Positions 8,879-20,724 are shown, counted from the first letter of the stretch. The stretch is DNA of 47,889 nt from Actinomadura formosensis NBRC 14204 (GCF_001552155.1 NZ_BCQQ01000044.1:1-47889); one strand, 5' to 3'. Notes: generated by a model from the letters alone, not told the origin. Made by a program: numbers and translations.

Positions 8879-9895
8879 ATGAGCACAGTGGAGGCGGCTC
8901 GCCCGGAACGGGCGAAAGCATGGTGGGGCCGGACGGGGCCCGGGATCGCGGTGGCGGCGGGCGGCGCGGCCGTGGCGATGGCGATCAACCGGCTCGTCCC
9001 CGCGCTGAGCGCACTGACCGTCGCGGTGCTCCTCGGCATGCTGGCCGGCGGGGCGCTGCCCGCGGTGCTGTCCCACGGCCTGCGGTGGGCGACCCGCGCG
9101 TTCCTGCGCGCCGGCGTGGTCCTCCTCGGCCTGCAACTCAGCCTGACCGAGGTGGTGCGGCTCGGGCCCGGCATGGTCGCCGTGGTCGTGGCCACCGTCC
9201 TGCTCGCGTTCACCGGGACGCTCGCGCTCGGCCGGCTGACCGGCGTGCCGCGCGGCCTGGGGCTGATGGTCGCGACCGGGTTCTCGATCTGCGGGGCCTC
9301 GGCGATCGTGGCCATGGACAGCGTCGCCCACGCCAGGAAGGAGGAGGTCGCGACCGCCGTCACACTGGTGACGATCTACGGCAGCGCCGCCATCGCCGCC
9401 GTCCCGTTCCTCGGTTCCCGCGTGTTCGGGCTGGAGCCCGAGACGCTCGGCATGTGGGCCGGGCTGAGCGTCCACGAGGTCGCCCAGGTCGTGGCGGCCG
9501 CGTCCCCCGCGGGCACGGCGGCGGTCGGCACGGCCGTGATCGTGAAGCTGACCCGGGTGGTGCTGCTGGCGCCGATGGTGGCGGGGATGGGCGTCCTCGA
9601 ACGCAGGGCCGGCCGTACCGCCGCCGGGAAGCGCCCGCCGATCATGCCCCTGTTCGTCGCCGGCTTCCTGGTCATGCTGCTGCTGCGCAGCGCGGACGTC
9701 GTGCCCGTCCCCGCCCTGACGGGGGCGAAGGACATCTCGACGGTGCTGCTGGCGGCGGCGATGTTCGGGCTGGGGACGTCCGTCCGTGTCGGCGCGCTGC
9801 TGCGCACGGGCCGGCGCGGCCTCCTCCTCGGCCTCCTTGCGACCCTCCTGGTCGGCGCGGTCTCCCTCACCGCCCTCATGATCATCGGCCGCTGA
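8879..9895 (+). CDS. YeiH/UPF0324 family putative permease
   Basis: 338 aa integral membrane protein with about ten hydrophobic segments. It carries the family stretch AFLRAGVVLLGLQLSL, the conserved GFSICGASAIVAM and LSVHEVAQVVAAA, as in the UPF0324/YeiH 'putative sulfate exporter' family (Cons_hypoth698). ATG at 8879 is used; an in-frame ATG at 8807 lies inside the LysR promoter. Divergent from the LysR gene. Substrate unproven; the sulfate label comes from the family name only. Confidence 0.88.
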   Translation: MSTVEAARPERAKAWWGRTGPGIAVAAGGAAVAMAINRLVPALSALTVAVLLGMLAGGALPAVLSHGLRWATRAFLRAGVVLLGLQLSLTEVVRLGPGMVAVVVATVLLAFTGTLALGRLTGVPRGLGLMVATGFSICGASAIVAMDSVAHARKEEVATAVTLVTIYGSAAIAAVPFLGSRVFGLEPETLGMWAGLSVHEVAQVVAAASPAGTAAVGTAVIVKLTRVVLLAPMVAGMGVLERRAGRTAAGKRPPIMPLFVAGFLVMLLLRSADVVPVPALTGAKDISTVLLAAAMFGLGTSVRVGALLRTGRRGLLLGLLATLLVGAVSLTALMIIGR

Positions 9896-9911
9896 GAACT
9901 GTCGGAGGCGG

Positions 9912-10439
9912 ATGGTCGACTGGTCGGCCATGAACGAGGAACACTTCTGGGACGTGATCGAGGCGGCTTGGGCGCCGCTGGGCGGCGGGGTGAACCGGAC
10001 GCGCCGGGCCCTCGCGACCCGTGACCCGGGCGGCGACGTCTGGGAGATGCCGGAGCTCGCCCGCGTCGAGAGCTCGCTGGAGGAGTTCCTGGAGAACCTC
10101 GCGGCCGCGACCGGGGACCTGTCCTCGGCGGAGCTGACCGACCTGGACCGGGTACTCGAACGCAAGCTCCACGACATCGACCGGGCCGACATCCACGCGG
10201 TGACGGACGGCTCCGACGACGGCTTCCTCTACGCCCGCGGCCTGATCGTCGCCCTCGGCCGCGCCTTCTACACCGCGGTGGCGGCCGACCCCCGCATGGC
10301 GATGCCGGACGGCGAGTGCGAGGAGATGTGCTACTTCTTCGACCGCCTGCACCGCGAACGCTACGGGACGCACACCGAGACGGGCTCGGGCATCACCCGC
10401 GAATCATGCTCGAACCCGTCCGGCTGGCCCACCTTCTGA
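9912..10439 (+). CDS. DUF4240 domain-containing protein
   Basis: 175 aa soluble protein. The segment MNEEHFWDVIEAAW, the central helix pair and the later GFLYARGLIVALGRAFYTAV are characteristic of DUF4240, a family of unknown function common in actinomycetes. GGAGG precedes ATG at 9912. It starts 17 bp after the permease gene, so co-transcription is possible, but no functional link is evident. Confidence 0.8.
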   Translation: MVDWSAMNEEHFWDVIEAAWAPLGGGVNRTRRALATRDPGGDVWEMPELARVESSLEEFLENLAAATGDLSSAELTDLDRVLERKLHDIDRADIHAVTDGSDDGFLYARGLIVALGRAFYTAVAADPRMAMPDGECEEMCYFFDRLHRERYGTHTETGSGITRESCSNPSGWPTF

Positions 10440-10536
10440 TCGAGCCCCGCGAATTACAGTGCTGACTACCCGCTCGGGTCGAGTTTCCAGCATCCGGCAC
10501 GGGCGACCCACGACTCCGACCATCCGATCGCTGGGA

Positions 10537-10564
10537 GGGAGACCGTCCGCTGAGGCGGTCTCCC
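10537..10564 (+). other. Perfect 9-bp hairpin ahead of the secreted propeller gene
   Basis: GGGAGACCG (10537-10545) pairs with CGGTCTCCC (10556-10564) around a 10-nt loop, just upstream of the ribosome site of the next gene. No T-run. It may be a leader structure or the end of the preceding transcript. Confidence 0.4.
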
Positions 10565-10580
10565 GCATGAGAGGAGAACA

Positions 10581-11759
10581 ATGCGTGCCTCACGCGCATG
10601 TACGCGCATCATGGCCGCGGGCACCACGGCGCTGGCCGTTGGCGGCCTGACCGGCGCACCCGTGCTGGCCGCGGACGCGCACCCGCCCGGCCAGGGCCGT
10701 CCGGTTCCCGCGGGCTTTCGCGCGCAGTCCACCACGTGGCCCTTACCTCGGTACGGCTGGGTGCTCGGCAGCGCGCCGTGTACGACCGGGCAATGCACCA
10801 CCGTCGTCACCACCCGGGACGGCGGCGGCACCTGGTCGGCGGTCGGCGCGCCGGCCGCGCCGCTCGCGCCACCCGGCGAAGCCGGCGTCACGGAGATCAG
10901 GTTCGCGGACCCCCGGCACGGCTGGGCGTTCGGGCCGTCCTTCTTCCGGACGTCCGACGGCGGACGCGACTGGCGCGAAGCCCCACTGCCCGGGAACGGA
11001 CGGCGCGTGCTCTCCCTCGCCGCCGGCGCCGGAACCGTCTACGTCGCGGTCTCACCGTGTGCGCCGGGCGAGGAACCCTCGGCGTGCCGCAAGCCGCCCT
11101 CCGTCTGGCGCGCCGGTGTGCGTCACGGAAAGTGGCGGCGCGTCCCGGTGAAGCTACCGGCCGGGGCCGCGGACGGTGTCGTCATCGCGCTGCACCACCG
11201 CACCGCCTACATCGCCGTGCCCGGTCCGGCGGGGCAGCCCGACACGTTCTTCGCGAGCGTCACGGGACGCCGCTGGTCGCCCCGGCCGTCACCGTGCGAC
11301 AAGCGGCAGGCCGAGGCGCTCGTGGACGTCGCGCCGATGCCGCGCGGCCGGGTGGCGTTGCTGTGCGTCGGCGACGCGGGCTTCTCGAAGGCCACCAAGC
11401 ACGTCTTCCGCTCCGCCGACACCGCCAGAACGACGTCGGACGCGGGCACCACACCGCGGTTCGGCATCCAGTCCGGGCTGGCGGCCACCCCCGCGGGCAC
11501 CCTCGTGGTCAGCTCCGTGTCCTCCGGGAGCTGGCTCTACCGCAACACCCGCGGCCGGAACTGGGGCACGGTCCTGGACATGGCCGACGGGGGCAGCGGC
11601 TGGAACGACCTGCTGTTCACCACCGGCAGGGACGGTTTCGTCGTGTACGGCCCGGCCGCCGGATCGGACCGGGCCGGCGTCCTGCTCGCCACTCACGACG
11701 CGGGCGGGCACTGGGCCCCGGTGAAGATCGGCCCCTCCGCGGCCGGAGGCGGCCGGTAG
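10581..11759 (+). CDS. Secreted beta-propeller-like protein with Asp-box repeats
   Basis: 392 aa with a clear signal peptide: MRASRACTRIM, a hydrophobic core, cleavage near VLAADA. Three Asp-box motifs of the S/T-x-D-x-G-x-x-W type are visible: TRDGGGTW (about residue 75), TSDGGRDW (about 130) and THDAGGHW near the C-terminus. Such motifs mark sialidase-like or YCF48-type propellers, but no sialidase catalytic set is apparent. AGGAG precedes ATG at 10581. Several cysteines (PCTTGQC, PCAPGEE, PSACRK) may form disulfides. Probably extracellular; function unknown. Confidence 0.7.
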   Translation: MRASRACTRIMAAGTTALAVGGLTGAPVLAADAHPPGQGRPVPAGFRAQSTTWPLPRYGWVLGSAPCTTGQCTTVVTTRDGGGTWSAVGAPAAPLAPPGEAGVTEIRFADPRHGWAFGPSFFRTSDGGRDWREAPLPGNGRRVLSLAAGAGTVYVAVSPCAPGEEPSACRKPPSVWRAGVRHGKWRRVPVKLPAGAADGVVIALHHRTAYIAVPGPAGQPDTFFASVTGRRWSPRPSPCDKRQAEALVDVAPMPRGRVALLCVGDAGFSKATKHVFRSADTARTTSDAGTTPRFGIQSGLAATPAGTLVVSSVSSGSWLYRNTRGRNWGTVLDMADGGSGWNDLLFTTGRDGFVVYGPAAGSDRAGVLLATHDAGGHWAPVKIGPSAAGGGR

Positions 11760-11771
11760 CCGCGGCTTCGA

Positions 11772-13193
11772 TCATCGGCGCCAGGCGGCCATCACGTCGG
11801 CCGGGGTCCAGGTCAGGGCGACGCTGTCGGTGATGTCCGTACCGGAGAGCGAAACCACGACGAGCCCTGTGGTCGCCGGGTCCAGGCCGGGCACCTCGGT
11901 GGCGGCTCGGCGGAGGTTCGCCAGGTCGTGGTCGTCGAACGGGCCGTTGAGCCATTTGATCGAGCCGACGAAATGGATCCGGTTCGCCACGGGGGCGCGG
12001 TCGGCGCCGACGAGGTCGATTTCGGGATCGAAGCGGCGGTTCCACCAGCCGCCGACCGCTCCGACGTCCGGCCAGGGCAGGTCCGCCAGTTCCAGAGCCT
12101 GGCGGATCAGTGGTTCCACGGCCCGGCCGCGCCAGGACGTCCAGCGGCGTTCGATCACCCGGAAGCCCGCTTCCGGCCGCCCCCGGCGGGCCTGCTCGTG
12201 GGCCGCCCGGAGGACCGCCAGGTAGAGGCGCATGTTGCTGTCGGCGATCCGGTACAGGGCGGGTTTGCCCGGCTTCGTGGACAGGGGCTGGTCCGCGACG
12301 ACGACGTGTTTCTCCCGGGTGAGCCGGCGCAGGAGAGGCGACAGGGTCCCCGACGGGAGCGCTTCGCCGCGGCCGCCGGCCGCGGCGGCGATGTTCGCGT
12401 GTGTCCGGTCGCCGGAGCCGATGGCCTCCAGGACGCGCCGCGCCGTGTCGGGGTTGGGGAACTCTGCTAGAAGGGACGCCTCCGGGACGCTGAACAGGGC
12501 CGCGGCCGGGTCGGCGCACTCGTCCCGCATGAAGTCCAGGGCGGGCGTGCCGTGGGGCCAGGTCCGGACGATGCCGGGCAGCCCTCCGGAGACAAGGTGC
12601 GCGTCGATGGCGTCGACGGCGTCCAGACCGAGCGCCTGACCCACGTCGGCCGGGTTCAGCGGGCCGAGCACCAGGTTGTCGGCGCGCCCGTAGAACGGGC
12701 GGTCGTAGGCGGTGAGGCGCTCCATCATGTGCAGATCGCTGCCGAGGAGCAGGAGCAGGACGGGCTTGGCCGACAGCAGCCGGTCCCACGCGGTCTGCAG
12801 TGCGCCGTCGAACACGGGGTCCTGCTCGGCGAGCCACGGCAGTTCGTCCAGCACGACGATGGACGGAGTGTCCGGCAGCGCCGACGCCAGGACCCTGAAC
12901 GCGTCCGGCCAGTTGCCGCTGTCCAGCCGGGGGACGAGTTCGGGCTCGCTCGGCAGCGCCGACTCCTTGAGGTCGCGTGTGAACGCGGCCACCGCCTCGA
13001 CGGGCGACGCCCCCTTGGTGGCGGCCGAGAAGAGGTACGGCACCCCGGCACGGTCGCAGAACTCCTGGACGAGCCGTGACTTGCCCACCTGGCGCCGCCC
13101 GCGCAGGGCGACCGCCGTCCCGGCACCCGTGGCCGCGACGCGCTCCAGGCGCTTGGCCAGGAGCCCCAGTTCGGTCTTCCTGCCGATGAACAC
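11772..13193 (-). CDS. AAA-type ATPase of the ATPase_2/DUF234 family
   Basis: 473 aa starting with FIGRKTELGLLAKRLERV. It has a Walker A-like ALRGRRQVGKSRLVQEF, a Walker B SIVVLDELPWL, and a C-terminal winged-helix/nuclease-like DUF234 region ending in LTWTPADVMAAWRR. These proteins are single-gene ATPases found widely in archaea and actinobacteria, with unclear roles. GTG at 13193 is preferred; the open frame upstream (to 13445) crosses an operator and has no ribosome site. It is divergent from a GNAT gene, with a phased triple operator in between. Confidence 0.8.
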   Translation of the reverse strand: MFIGRKTELGLLAKRLERVAATGAGTAVALRGRRQVGKSRLVQEFCDRAGVPYLFSAATKGASPVEAVAAFTRDLKESALPSEPELVPRLDSGNWPDAFRVLASALPDTPSIVVLDELPWLAEQDPVFDGALQTAWDRLLSAKPVLLLLLGSDLHMMERLTAYDRPFYGRADNLVLGPLNPADVGQALGLDAVDAIDAHLVSGGLPGIVRTWPHGTPALDFMRDECADPAAALFSVPEASLLAEFPNPDTARRVLEAIGSGDRTHANIAAAAGGRGEALPSGTLSPLLRRLTREKHVVVADQPLSTKPGKPALYRIADSNMRLYLAVLRAAHEQARRGRPEAGFRVIERRWTSWRGRAVEPLIRQALELADLPWPDVGAVGGWWNRRFDPEIDLVGADRAPVANRIHFVGSIKWLNGPFDDHDLANLRRAATEVPGLDPATTGLVVVSLSGTDITDSVALTWTPADVMAAWRR

Positions 13194-13206
13194 TGCCGCA
13201 CCCCAA

Positions 13207-13244
13207 CTATGTAGCCCGAATCTACGTAGATTCAGTCTACATAG
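13207..13244. promoter_or_regulatory. Phased triple palindrome operator
   Basis: Three CTAYRTAG octamers (CTATGTAG 13207-13214, CTACGTAG 13222-13229, CTACATAG 13237-13244) have centres exactly 15 bp apart. The middle one is extended to a perfect 16-bp palindrome, GAATCTACGTAGATTC (13218-13233), and the outer two are mutual reverse complements, so the whole 38-bp block is nearly symmetrical. It begins 13 bp before the ATPase start codon, in the divergent promoter region. Confidence 0.75.
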
Positions 13245-13323
13245 ACCGTGGCGGCCCCGGGCCGGGCCTGAATAATCGTGAGAAACTATGCGATCTGACT
13301 GGTAGAGGCCGGGTACGGAGGAT

Positions 13324-13965
13324 GTGGTGGAGGTCCGCTCTTTCACGGAGGCTGATCGCGGGGAGCTGCGTGAGCTGTTCGGCCGCGCCGGCGAAGGGTC
13401 CCCAAGCGCTTCCCTGTGGGGCCACGAGGATTCCGAAGCGGCCATCTACCTGAACCCGTACATGGACCTGGCACCGGATTCGCTCTTCGTCGCCGTGATC
13501 GACGGAGCCCTGGTCGGTTACCTGACGGGATGCCTGGACGGCTCGAAGTTCCCCACCGAGAGCGAGCGCATGAGCAAGGCCATTCGGGAGCACCGGCTGT
13601 TCTTCCGGCCCGGGACCGTCTTCTTCTTCGCCCGCGCGATGCTCGACACGGCGTCGGCCACCCTCCGGCGGGAGCCCACCGCAGGAGACTTCCACGATGC
13701 CCGGTGGCCGGCGCACCTGCACATCAACGTGGCGCCGGAGGCGCGGGGCACCGGTGCCGCCGACGCGCTGATGAACCGGTGGTTGGACCGGCTCAGGGAA
13801 ACCGGTTCGCCCGGATGCCACCTGCAGACCTTGACGGAGAACACCCGTGCCGTGCGGTTCTTCCGGCGCATGGGGTTCGCCGAACACGCTCCGACTCCGC
13901 TGGTCCCGGGCATCAGGTACGGCGGCGAGCGACTCCACCAGCAGACAATGGTCTGGAATCCGTAA
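13324..13965 (+). CDS. GNAT family N-acetyltransferase
   Basis: 213 aa. The start VEVRSFTEADRGELRELF and the acetyl-CoA loop segment INVAPEARGTGAADALMNRW (around residue 138) followed by LQTLTENTRAVRFFRRMGF are typical of GNAT enzymes. Start is GTG at 13324 or the next GTG at 13327, behind GGAGG. Acceptor substrate unknown. Ends at a strong terminator. Confidence 0.85.
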   Translation: MVEVRSFTEADRGELRELFGRAGEGSPSASLWGHEDSEAAIYLNPYMDLAPDSLFVAVIDGALVGYLTGCLDGSKFPTESERMSKAIREHRLFFRPGTVFFFARAMLDTASATLRREPTAGDFHDARWPAHLHINVAPEARGTGAADALMNRWLDRLRETGSPGCHLQTLTENTRAVRFFRRMGFAEHAPTPLVPGIRYGGERLHQQTMVWNP

Positions 13966-13997
13966 CCGGCTCCTGCCGGTCGCTCCGCCACCGCAAC

Positions 13998-14045
13998 CCC
14001 CGCCCCCGCTGATCACTTGTTCAGCGGGGGCGGGGCGGGTTTTTG
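13998..14045 (+). terminator. Intrinsic terminator after the GNAT gene
   Basis: CCCCGCCCCCGCTGA (13998-14012) pairs perfectly with TCAGCGGGGGCGGGG (14021-14035), 8-nt loop, followed by a short T-run at 14040-14044 on the plus strand. The right arm contains the stop codon of the converging thioesterase gene. Confidence 0.8.
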
Positions 14046-14632
14046 GCTATGAAGAGCCCCTCGGCCGTCACGCAGGTTCTGCCCGCCGCCTCGATGGCGC
14101 CCACCGTGCGGATCTTGCGGCCGTCCACGGAGATCTGGCGGGCGCTGATCATGAGCGGTTCGAAGAGGGGCGTCAGGTGGTGGTAGCGCAGGGTCAGCTC
14201 CGCCGTCACTCCCGACGCGCCGGCCCAGCCGTTCGCCACGCCCAATGTGTGGTCGAGCAGGAGGGCCGATATGCCGCCGTGGACGCTGGACGGCGGCCCC
14301 TGGTAGGGCAGGCCCAGCGTCGCCGTTCCCTCGATGCCGTGGGAGTCGACGGCGGTGTAGGCGAGGGGCGGGGCGATCGGGTTCTCCGGGCCGGTGACCG
14401 GGTCGTGGCGGGTCATGCCGTCGCCGCGCCACATGTCCACCAGGCGGTCGTGGACGGGCGGGGCCGCCGCCTCAAGGTCGTCGGCGACGGCGTTGAGGCG
14501 GTCGGCGATGGCCGACATGTCGGTGTCCGTCATGTCGCCGGCGCGGACGAGGGCGTCGATGACCCGGCGGGCCGCCTCGGCGGCGGCGTCCACGCCGGTC
14601 GGACGGGTGTCGGACTGCAGGTCGATCGTCAT
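14021..14632 (-). CDS. PaaI-type thioesterase (hotdog fold)
   Basis: 203 aa. The C-terminal half has the hotdog thioesterase signature: LPYQGPPSSVHGGISALLLD, then ANGWAGASGVTAELTLRYHH, and ends with FIAKNPPRPR. The motif HGGISALLLDHTLG matches the catalytic helix of PaaI-like enzymes. ATG at 14632 overlaps the stop codon of the acyl-CoA dehydrogenase by one base (TGATG), showing translational coupling. Last gene of the fadD/thiolase/fadE/thioesterase operon, where it may release CoA from stalled acyl-CoA intermediates. Confidence 0.85.
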   Translation of the reverse strand: MTIDLQSDTRPTGVDAAAEAARRVIDALVRAGDMTDTDMSAIADRLNAVADDLEAAAPPVHDRLVDMWRGDGMTRHDPVTGPENPIAPPLAYTAVDSHGIEGTATLGLPYQGPPSSVHGGISALLLDHTLGVANGWAGASGVTAELTLRYHHLTPLFEPLMISARQISVDGRKIRTVGAIEAAGRTCVTAEGLFIAKNPPRPR

Positions 14633-16800
14633 CACGCCACCGGGTCGCGGGGCAGGCCGAGGATGCGTTCGCCGATGATGTTGAGCTGGACGTCGGTGGT
14701 GCCGCCCGCGATCGACATGTTCCGGGAGTTCAGGAACATCCAGGTCGGGTCGCTCATGCCGCCCCTGCCCCGGCCGGAGAGGGCGTCCGGGCCGATCCAG
14801 TCCACGGCGGTCTCCCACACCTGCTGGATGTGCTCGACGCCGATCAGCTTGCCGATGCTGGACTCGGCGCCCGGCTGGCCGCCCGCCAGGGAGCGCAGGG
14901 TGGTGCGCAGGCCGAACAGGCTGCTGGACTGGGCGTCGCAGAGGATGCCGCCGAGGGTGGTGAGGCGCTCGTCGTCCGCGCCTTCGGCGGCCAGTTCGAG
15001 GAGGGCCTCGCCGCCGCTGCCGAGGGACGAGTCGTTGGAGAGCGAGACCCGCTCGTTCGCGAGGGTCGTGCGGGCGAGTTTCCAGCCGTCGCCGGGGCCG
15101 GCCACGAGAAGGTCGTCCGGGATGAACACGCCGTCAAGGAAGACCTCGTTGAACAGGGTGTCGCCGGTCAGCTCGCGGAGGGGGCGGATGTCGATTCCCG
15201 GTGACTTCATGTCCAGCAGGAAGTACGACAGTCCCTTGTGCTTCGGGACGGACGGGTCCGTCCGCGCGAGCAGGATGCCCCAGTCGGCCTCCCGGGCCAT
15301 GGACGTCCACACCTTCTGACCGGTGATCTTCCAGCCGCCCTCGACCTTCTCGGCGCGGGTGGACAGCGCGGCCAGGTCGGAGCCGGCGCCGGGCTCGGAG
15401 AACAGCTGGCACCAGCGGATGTCGCCGCGCAGCGAGCCGGGCAGGAACCGCTCGTGCTGGGCGGGCGAGCCGTGCGCGATCAGCGTCGGGACCACCCAGT
15501 TGCCGATGATCATGTCGTGGGCGCGCAGGTCGGCGGCGCGCATCTCCTCGGCGATGACGAGCTGGGTGACCGCGTCCGCGCCCTTGCCCCACGGGGCGGG
15601 CAGGTGCGGGGCCGTGTAGCCGCGGTCGGCGAGGTAGCCGGCGCGTTCCCGGCCGGTCAGGACCTTGGCCGGTTCGAGTTCGGCGCGGACCTCGGCGCGG
15701 ATCCGCGCGGCCTCCGGCGGCAGCTCGACGCGGAGTTCGCGGCGGACGCCGTCCAGGGTGAGGCGTGCGACGCGGCGGTGCCACGACGCGGTGGAGCCGA
15801 GCAGGACGCGCAGGGTCTGGGCTCGGCGCAGGTAGAGGCTCGCGTCGTGTTCCCAGGTGAAGCCGATGCCGCCGAGGGTCTGGATGCAGTCCTTGGCGGT
15901 CTGGAACGCGGCCTGGACGCTGGTGGCCCCGGCGACGGCGGCGGCGAGCGACGCCTCCCGCGGGTCGGTGCCGGGCTCCTGCGCGCGGGCGGCGTCCCAG
16001 GCGCAGGCGCGGGCCTGCTCGGCGTGCGCGAGCATCCGGGCGCAGCGGTGCTTGACGCCCTGGAACCGGCCGATCGGGCGTCCGAACTGCTCGCGGACCT
16101 TGGCGTACTCGGCGGCGGTCGCGGTCGCCCAGTCGGCCAGTCCGGACGCCTCGGCCGCGAACAGCACGGCGGCCAGGTCGCGGACGGTCTGGTCGTCCAC
16201 GTCCAGCACCGACGCGACGACGCCCTCGCAGGAGATGGTGGCGAGGCGGCGGGTCAGGTCGTGGCTGGGGAGTTCGTCGACGCCGACCGGGCCGCGGGGC
16301 AGGACGACCCAGGCCGTCCCGTCGCCGTCCTTCGCGGGGAGGACGAGGACGTCCGCCGGCGGAGCGCCCAGGACCGGGCCCGAGACACCGGTCACCGTGA
16401 TCTCCGAGCCGCCGCGCGACAGCGTCAGGCTCCCCGCGTCCAGCCCCACCGCGCCGGCCTTCGTGCCGTCGGCCAGCAGCGGCAGAAGCTCGGCGTGCCC
16501 CGCGCGGTGCAGCACGGCGCTCGCGAGGACGGTCGGCAGGAACGGCCCCGGCGCGATGGCGCGGCCCAGTTCCTCCAGGACGACGGCCAGTTCGGTCAGG
16601 CCGTAGCCCGCGCCGCCCGCGTTCTCCGGAAGGTGCAGGCCGAGCAGGCCCTGCGCGGCGAGGTCGTCCCAGAAGGGGGGTGTCTTCTCCCGGTCGGCGT
16701 CCACGGCGGTGCGCACCACCGCCGGCGTCACCTGCCGATGGGTGAAGGCGCGCACGGCGTCGCGGAGGTCGCGGTGCTCCTCGGTGAGCCCGATGGTCAT
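14632..16800 (-). CDS. Two-domain (fused) acyl-CoA dehydrogenase, FadE
   Basis: 722 aa, about twice the normal ACAD length. The first ACAD unit runs from MTIGLTEEHRDLRDAVRAFT to about residue 350, with the LGGIGFTWEHDASLYLRRAQ helix; the second begins near residue 370, with SEPGAGSDLAALSTRAEKV and AGGTTDVQLNIIGERILGLP near the end. Fused ACADs of this length include FadE34- and FadE6-type enzymes of actinobacteria; FadE34 acts on steroid side chains. It starts 8 bp after the thiolase stop. FAD-dependent alpha,beta-dehydrogenation of a steroid acyl-CoA is the likely role, but the exact homologue is not resolved. Confidence 0.85.
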   Translation of the reverse strand: MTIGLTEEHRDLRDAVRAFTHRQVTPAVVRTAVDADREKTPPFWDDLAAQGLLGLHLPENAGGAGYGLTELAVVLEELGRAIAPGPFLPTVLASAVLHRAGHAELLPLLADGTKAGAVGLDAGSLTLSRGGSEITVTGVSGPVLGAPPADVLVLPAKDGDGTAWVVLPRGPVGVDELPSHDLTRRLATISCEGVVASVLDVDDQTVRDLAAVLFAAEASGLADWATATAAEYAKVREQFGRPIGRFQGVKHRCARMLAHAEQARACAWDAARAQEPGTDPREASLAAAVAGATSVQAAFQTAKDCIQTLGGIGFTWEHDASLYLRRAQTLRVLLGSTASWHRRVARLTLDGVRRELRVELPPEAARIRAEVRAELEPAKVLTGRERAGYLADRGYTAPHLPAPWGKGADAVTQLVIAEEMRAADLRAHDMIIGNWVVPTLIAHGSPAQHERFLPGSLRGDIRWCQLFSEPGAGSDLAALSTRAEKVEGGWKITGQKVWTSMAREADWGILLARTDPSVPKHKGLSYFLLDMKSPGIDIRPLRELTGDTLFNEVFLDGVFIPDDLLVAGPGDGWKLARTTLANERVSLSNDSSLGSGGEALLELAAEGADDERLTTLGGILCDAQSSSLFGLRTTLRSLAGGQPGAESSIGKLIGVEHIQQVWETAVDWIGPDALSGRGRGGMSDPTWMFLNSRNMSIAGGTTDVQLNIIGERILGLPRDPVA

Positions 16801-16808
16801 GGATGTCC

Positions 16809-19658
<2,850 letters not shown>

Positions 19659-19676
19659 ATTCGAGCACAAGGGGGG

Positions 19677-19691
19677 TCCCGCTCAGTGGTC
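19677..19691 (-). promoter_or_regulatory. Regulon dyad c, upstream of the fadD operon
   Basis: TCCCGCTCAGTGGTC keeps eleven consecutive bases of the shared motif almost intact, with a weaker right arm. The minus-strand hexamer TAGTCT (19646-19641) has its third base 40 nt from the dyad centre. Confidence 0.6.
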
Positions 19692-19716
19692 TTCGTTTCT
19701 CGCGCCACCTGCACAT

Positions 19717-19731
19717 ACCCGCTCAGCGGGA
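19717..19731 (+). promoter_or_regulatory. Regulon dyad d, upstream of the SDR gene at 19804
   Basis: ACCCGCTCAGCGGGA with perfect arms CCCGCT/AGCGGG. The hexamer TAGCCT (19762-19767) lies 40 nt downstream of the centre. Dyads c and d are 40 bp apart and face outward. Confidence 0.7.
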
Positions 19732-19747
19732 CGGTACCCCAGGTGGA

Positions 19748-19764
19748 ACTAGAATTCGTACTAG
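19748..19764 (+). promoter_or_regulatory. KstR-like operator over the SDR -10 region
   Basis: ACTAGAATTCGTACTAG, with CTAG at both ends, overlaps the predicted -10 (19762-19767) of the gene at 19804. It repeats the first twelve bases of the 19643 site in the same orientation, 105 bp away. Confidence 0.5.
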
Positions 19765-19803
19765 CCTCCGGCGTGCGACCGAACATCCGATCCGGAGGCT
19801 CCG

Positions 19804-20724
19804 ATGAACGCTGACCTCTCCCTGGCGGGCCGCACCGCCATCGTCACCGGCGCGGGCGCCGGGCTGGGCCGCGCCGAGGCCCTCGCCCTGGCCGCGCGGG
19901 GCGCCAATGTCGTCGTCAACGACATGGGCCCGGCGGCCGACGACGTCGTCGCCGAGATCAAGAAGGCGGGCGGCGAGGCCGTCGCGGTGAAGGGGGACGT
20001 CGGCGACTGGTCGATGGGCGACACGCTGGTGTCCGCCGCCGTCGACACGTTCGGCTCGCTGGACGTCCTGGTGAACAACGCGGGCGTGCTGCGCGACAAG
20101 ATGCTGTTCAACCTGTCCGAGCCGGACTGGGACGACGTCATCCACGTCCACCTGAAAGGCCACGCGTCGGTGTCCCGCGCCGCCGCCGTGCACTGGCGCG
20201 CCGCGAGCAAGGCCGCCGGCGGCCCGGTCTACGGACGGGTGGTCAACACGGCGTCGGAGGCGTTCCTGTTCGGGTCGGCGGGCCAGCCGAACTACTCCGC
20301 CGCCAAGGCGGGGATCGTGGCGCTCACGCTGTCGACGTCCGCGGGGCTCGGCCGCTACGGGGTGCGCGCCAACGCGATCTGCCCCCGCGCCCGCACCGCG
20401 ATGACCGAGGAGACCTTCGCCGAGGGCACCGCCCCCGGCGGCCTGGACGTGATGGCGCCCGAGCGGGTCGGCACGTTCGTCGGCTACCTGGCCTCCCCCG
20501 CGGCGGAGAAGATCACCGGGCAGGTGTTCATCGTCTACGGCGACATGGTCGCGCTGATGGCCGCGCCGACCGTGGAGCGCAAGTTCACCGCGGCCGAGGG
20601 CGTCTTCTCCGCCGAGGAGTTCGGCGAGCAGATCACGCCGTACTTCGAGGGCCGCGACCCGCACCAGACCTACGCCGCCTACAGCGTCGCCGCGCTCGAC
20701 AACACCGGCACCGGCAAGTACTGA
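19804..20724 (+). CDS. SDR family dehydrogenase, Hsd4A-like
   Basis: 306 aa. The NAD-binding motif TGAGAGLGRAEALALAARGA, then VVNDMG, VLVNNAGVLRDKMLFN, and the catalytic YSAAKAG are those of the hydroxyacyl-CoA/17beta-hydroxysteroid dehydrogenases related to peroxisomal multifunctional enzyme type 2; actinobacterial Hsd4A belongs to this group. A C-terminal extension of about 60 residues beyond a normal SDR is also typical. GGAGG precedes ATG at 19804. It is divergent from the fadD operon and has its own dyad and KstR-like site, consistent with beta-oxidation of a steroid side chain. Exact substrate uncertain. Confidence 0.82.
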   Translation: MNADLSLAGRTAIVTGAGAGLGRAEALALAARGANVVVNDMGPAADDVVAEIKKAGGEAVAVKGDVGDWSMGDTLVSAAVDTFGSLDVLVNNAGVLRDKMLFNLSEPDWDDVIHVHLKGHASVSRAAAVHWRAASKAAGGPVYGRVVNTASEAFLFGSAGQPNYSAAKAGIVALTLSTSAGLGRYGVRANAICPRARTAMTEETFAEGTAPGGLDVMAPERVGTFVGYLASPAAEKITGQVFIVYGDMVALMAAPTVERKFTAAEGVFSAEEFGEQITPYFEGRDPHQTYAAYSVAALDNTGTGKY

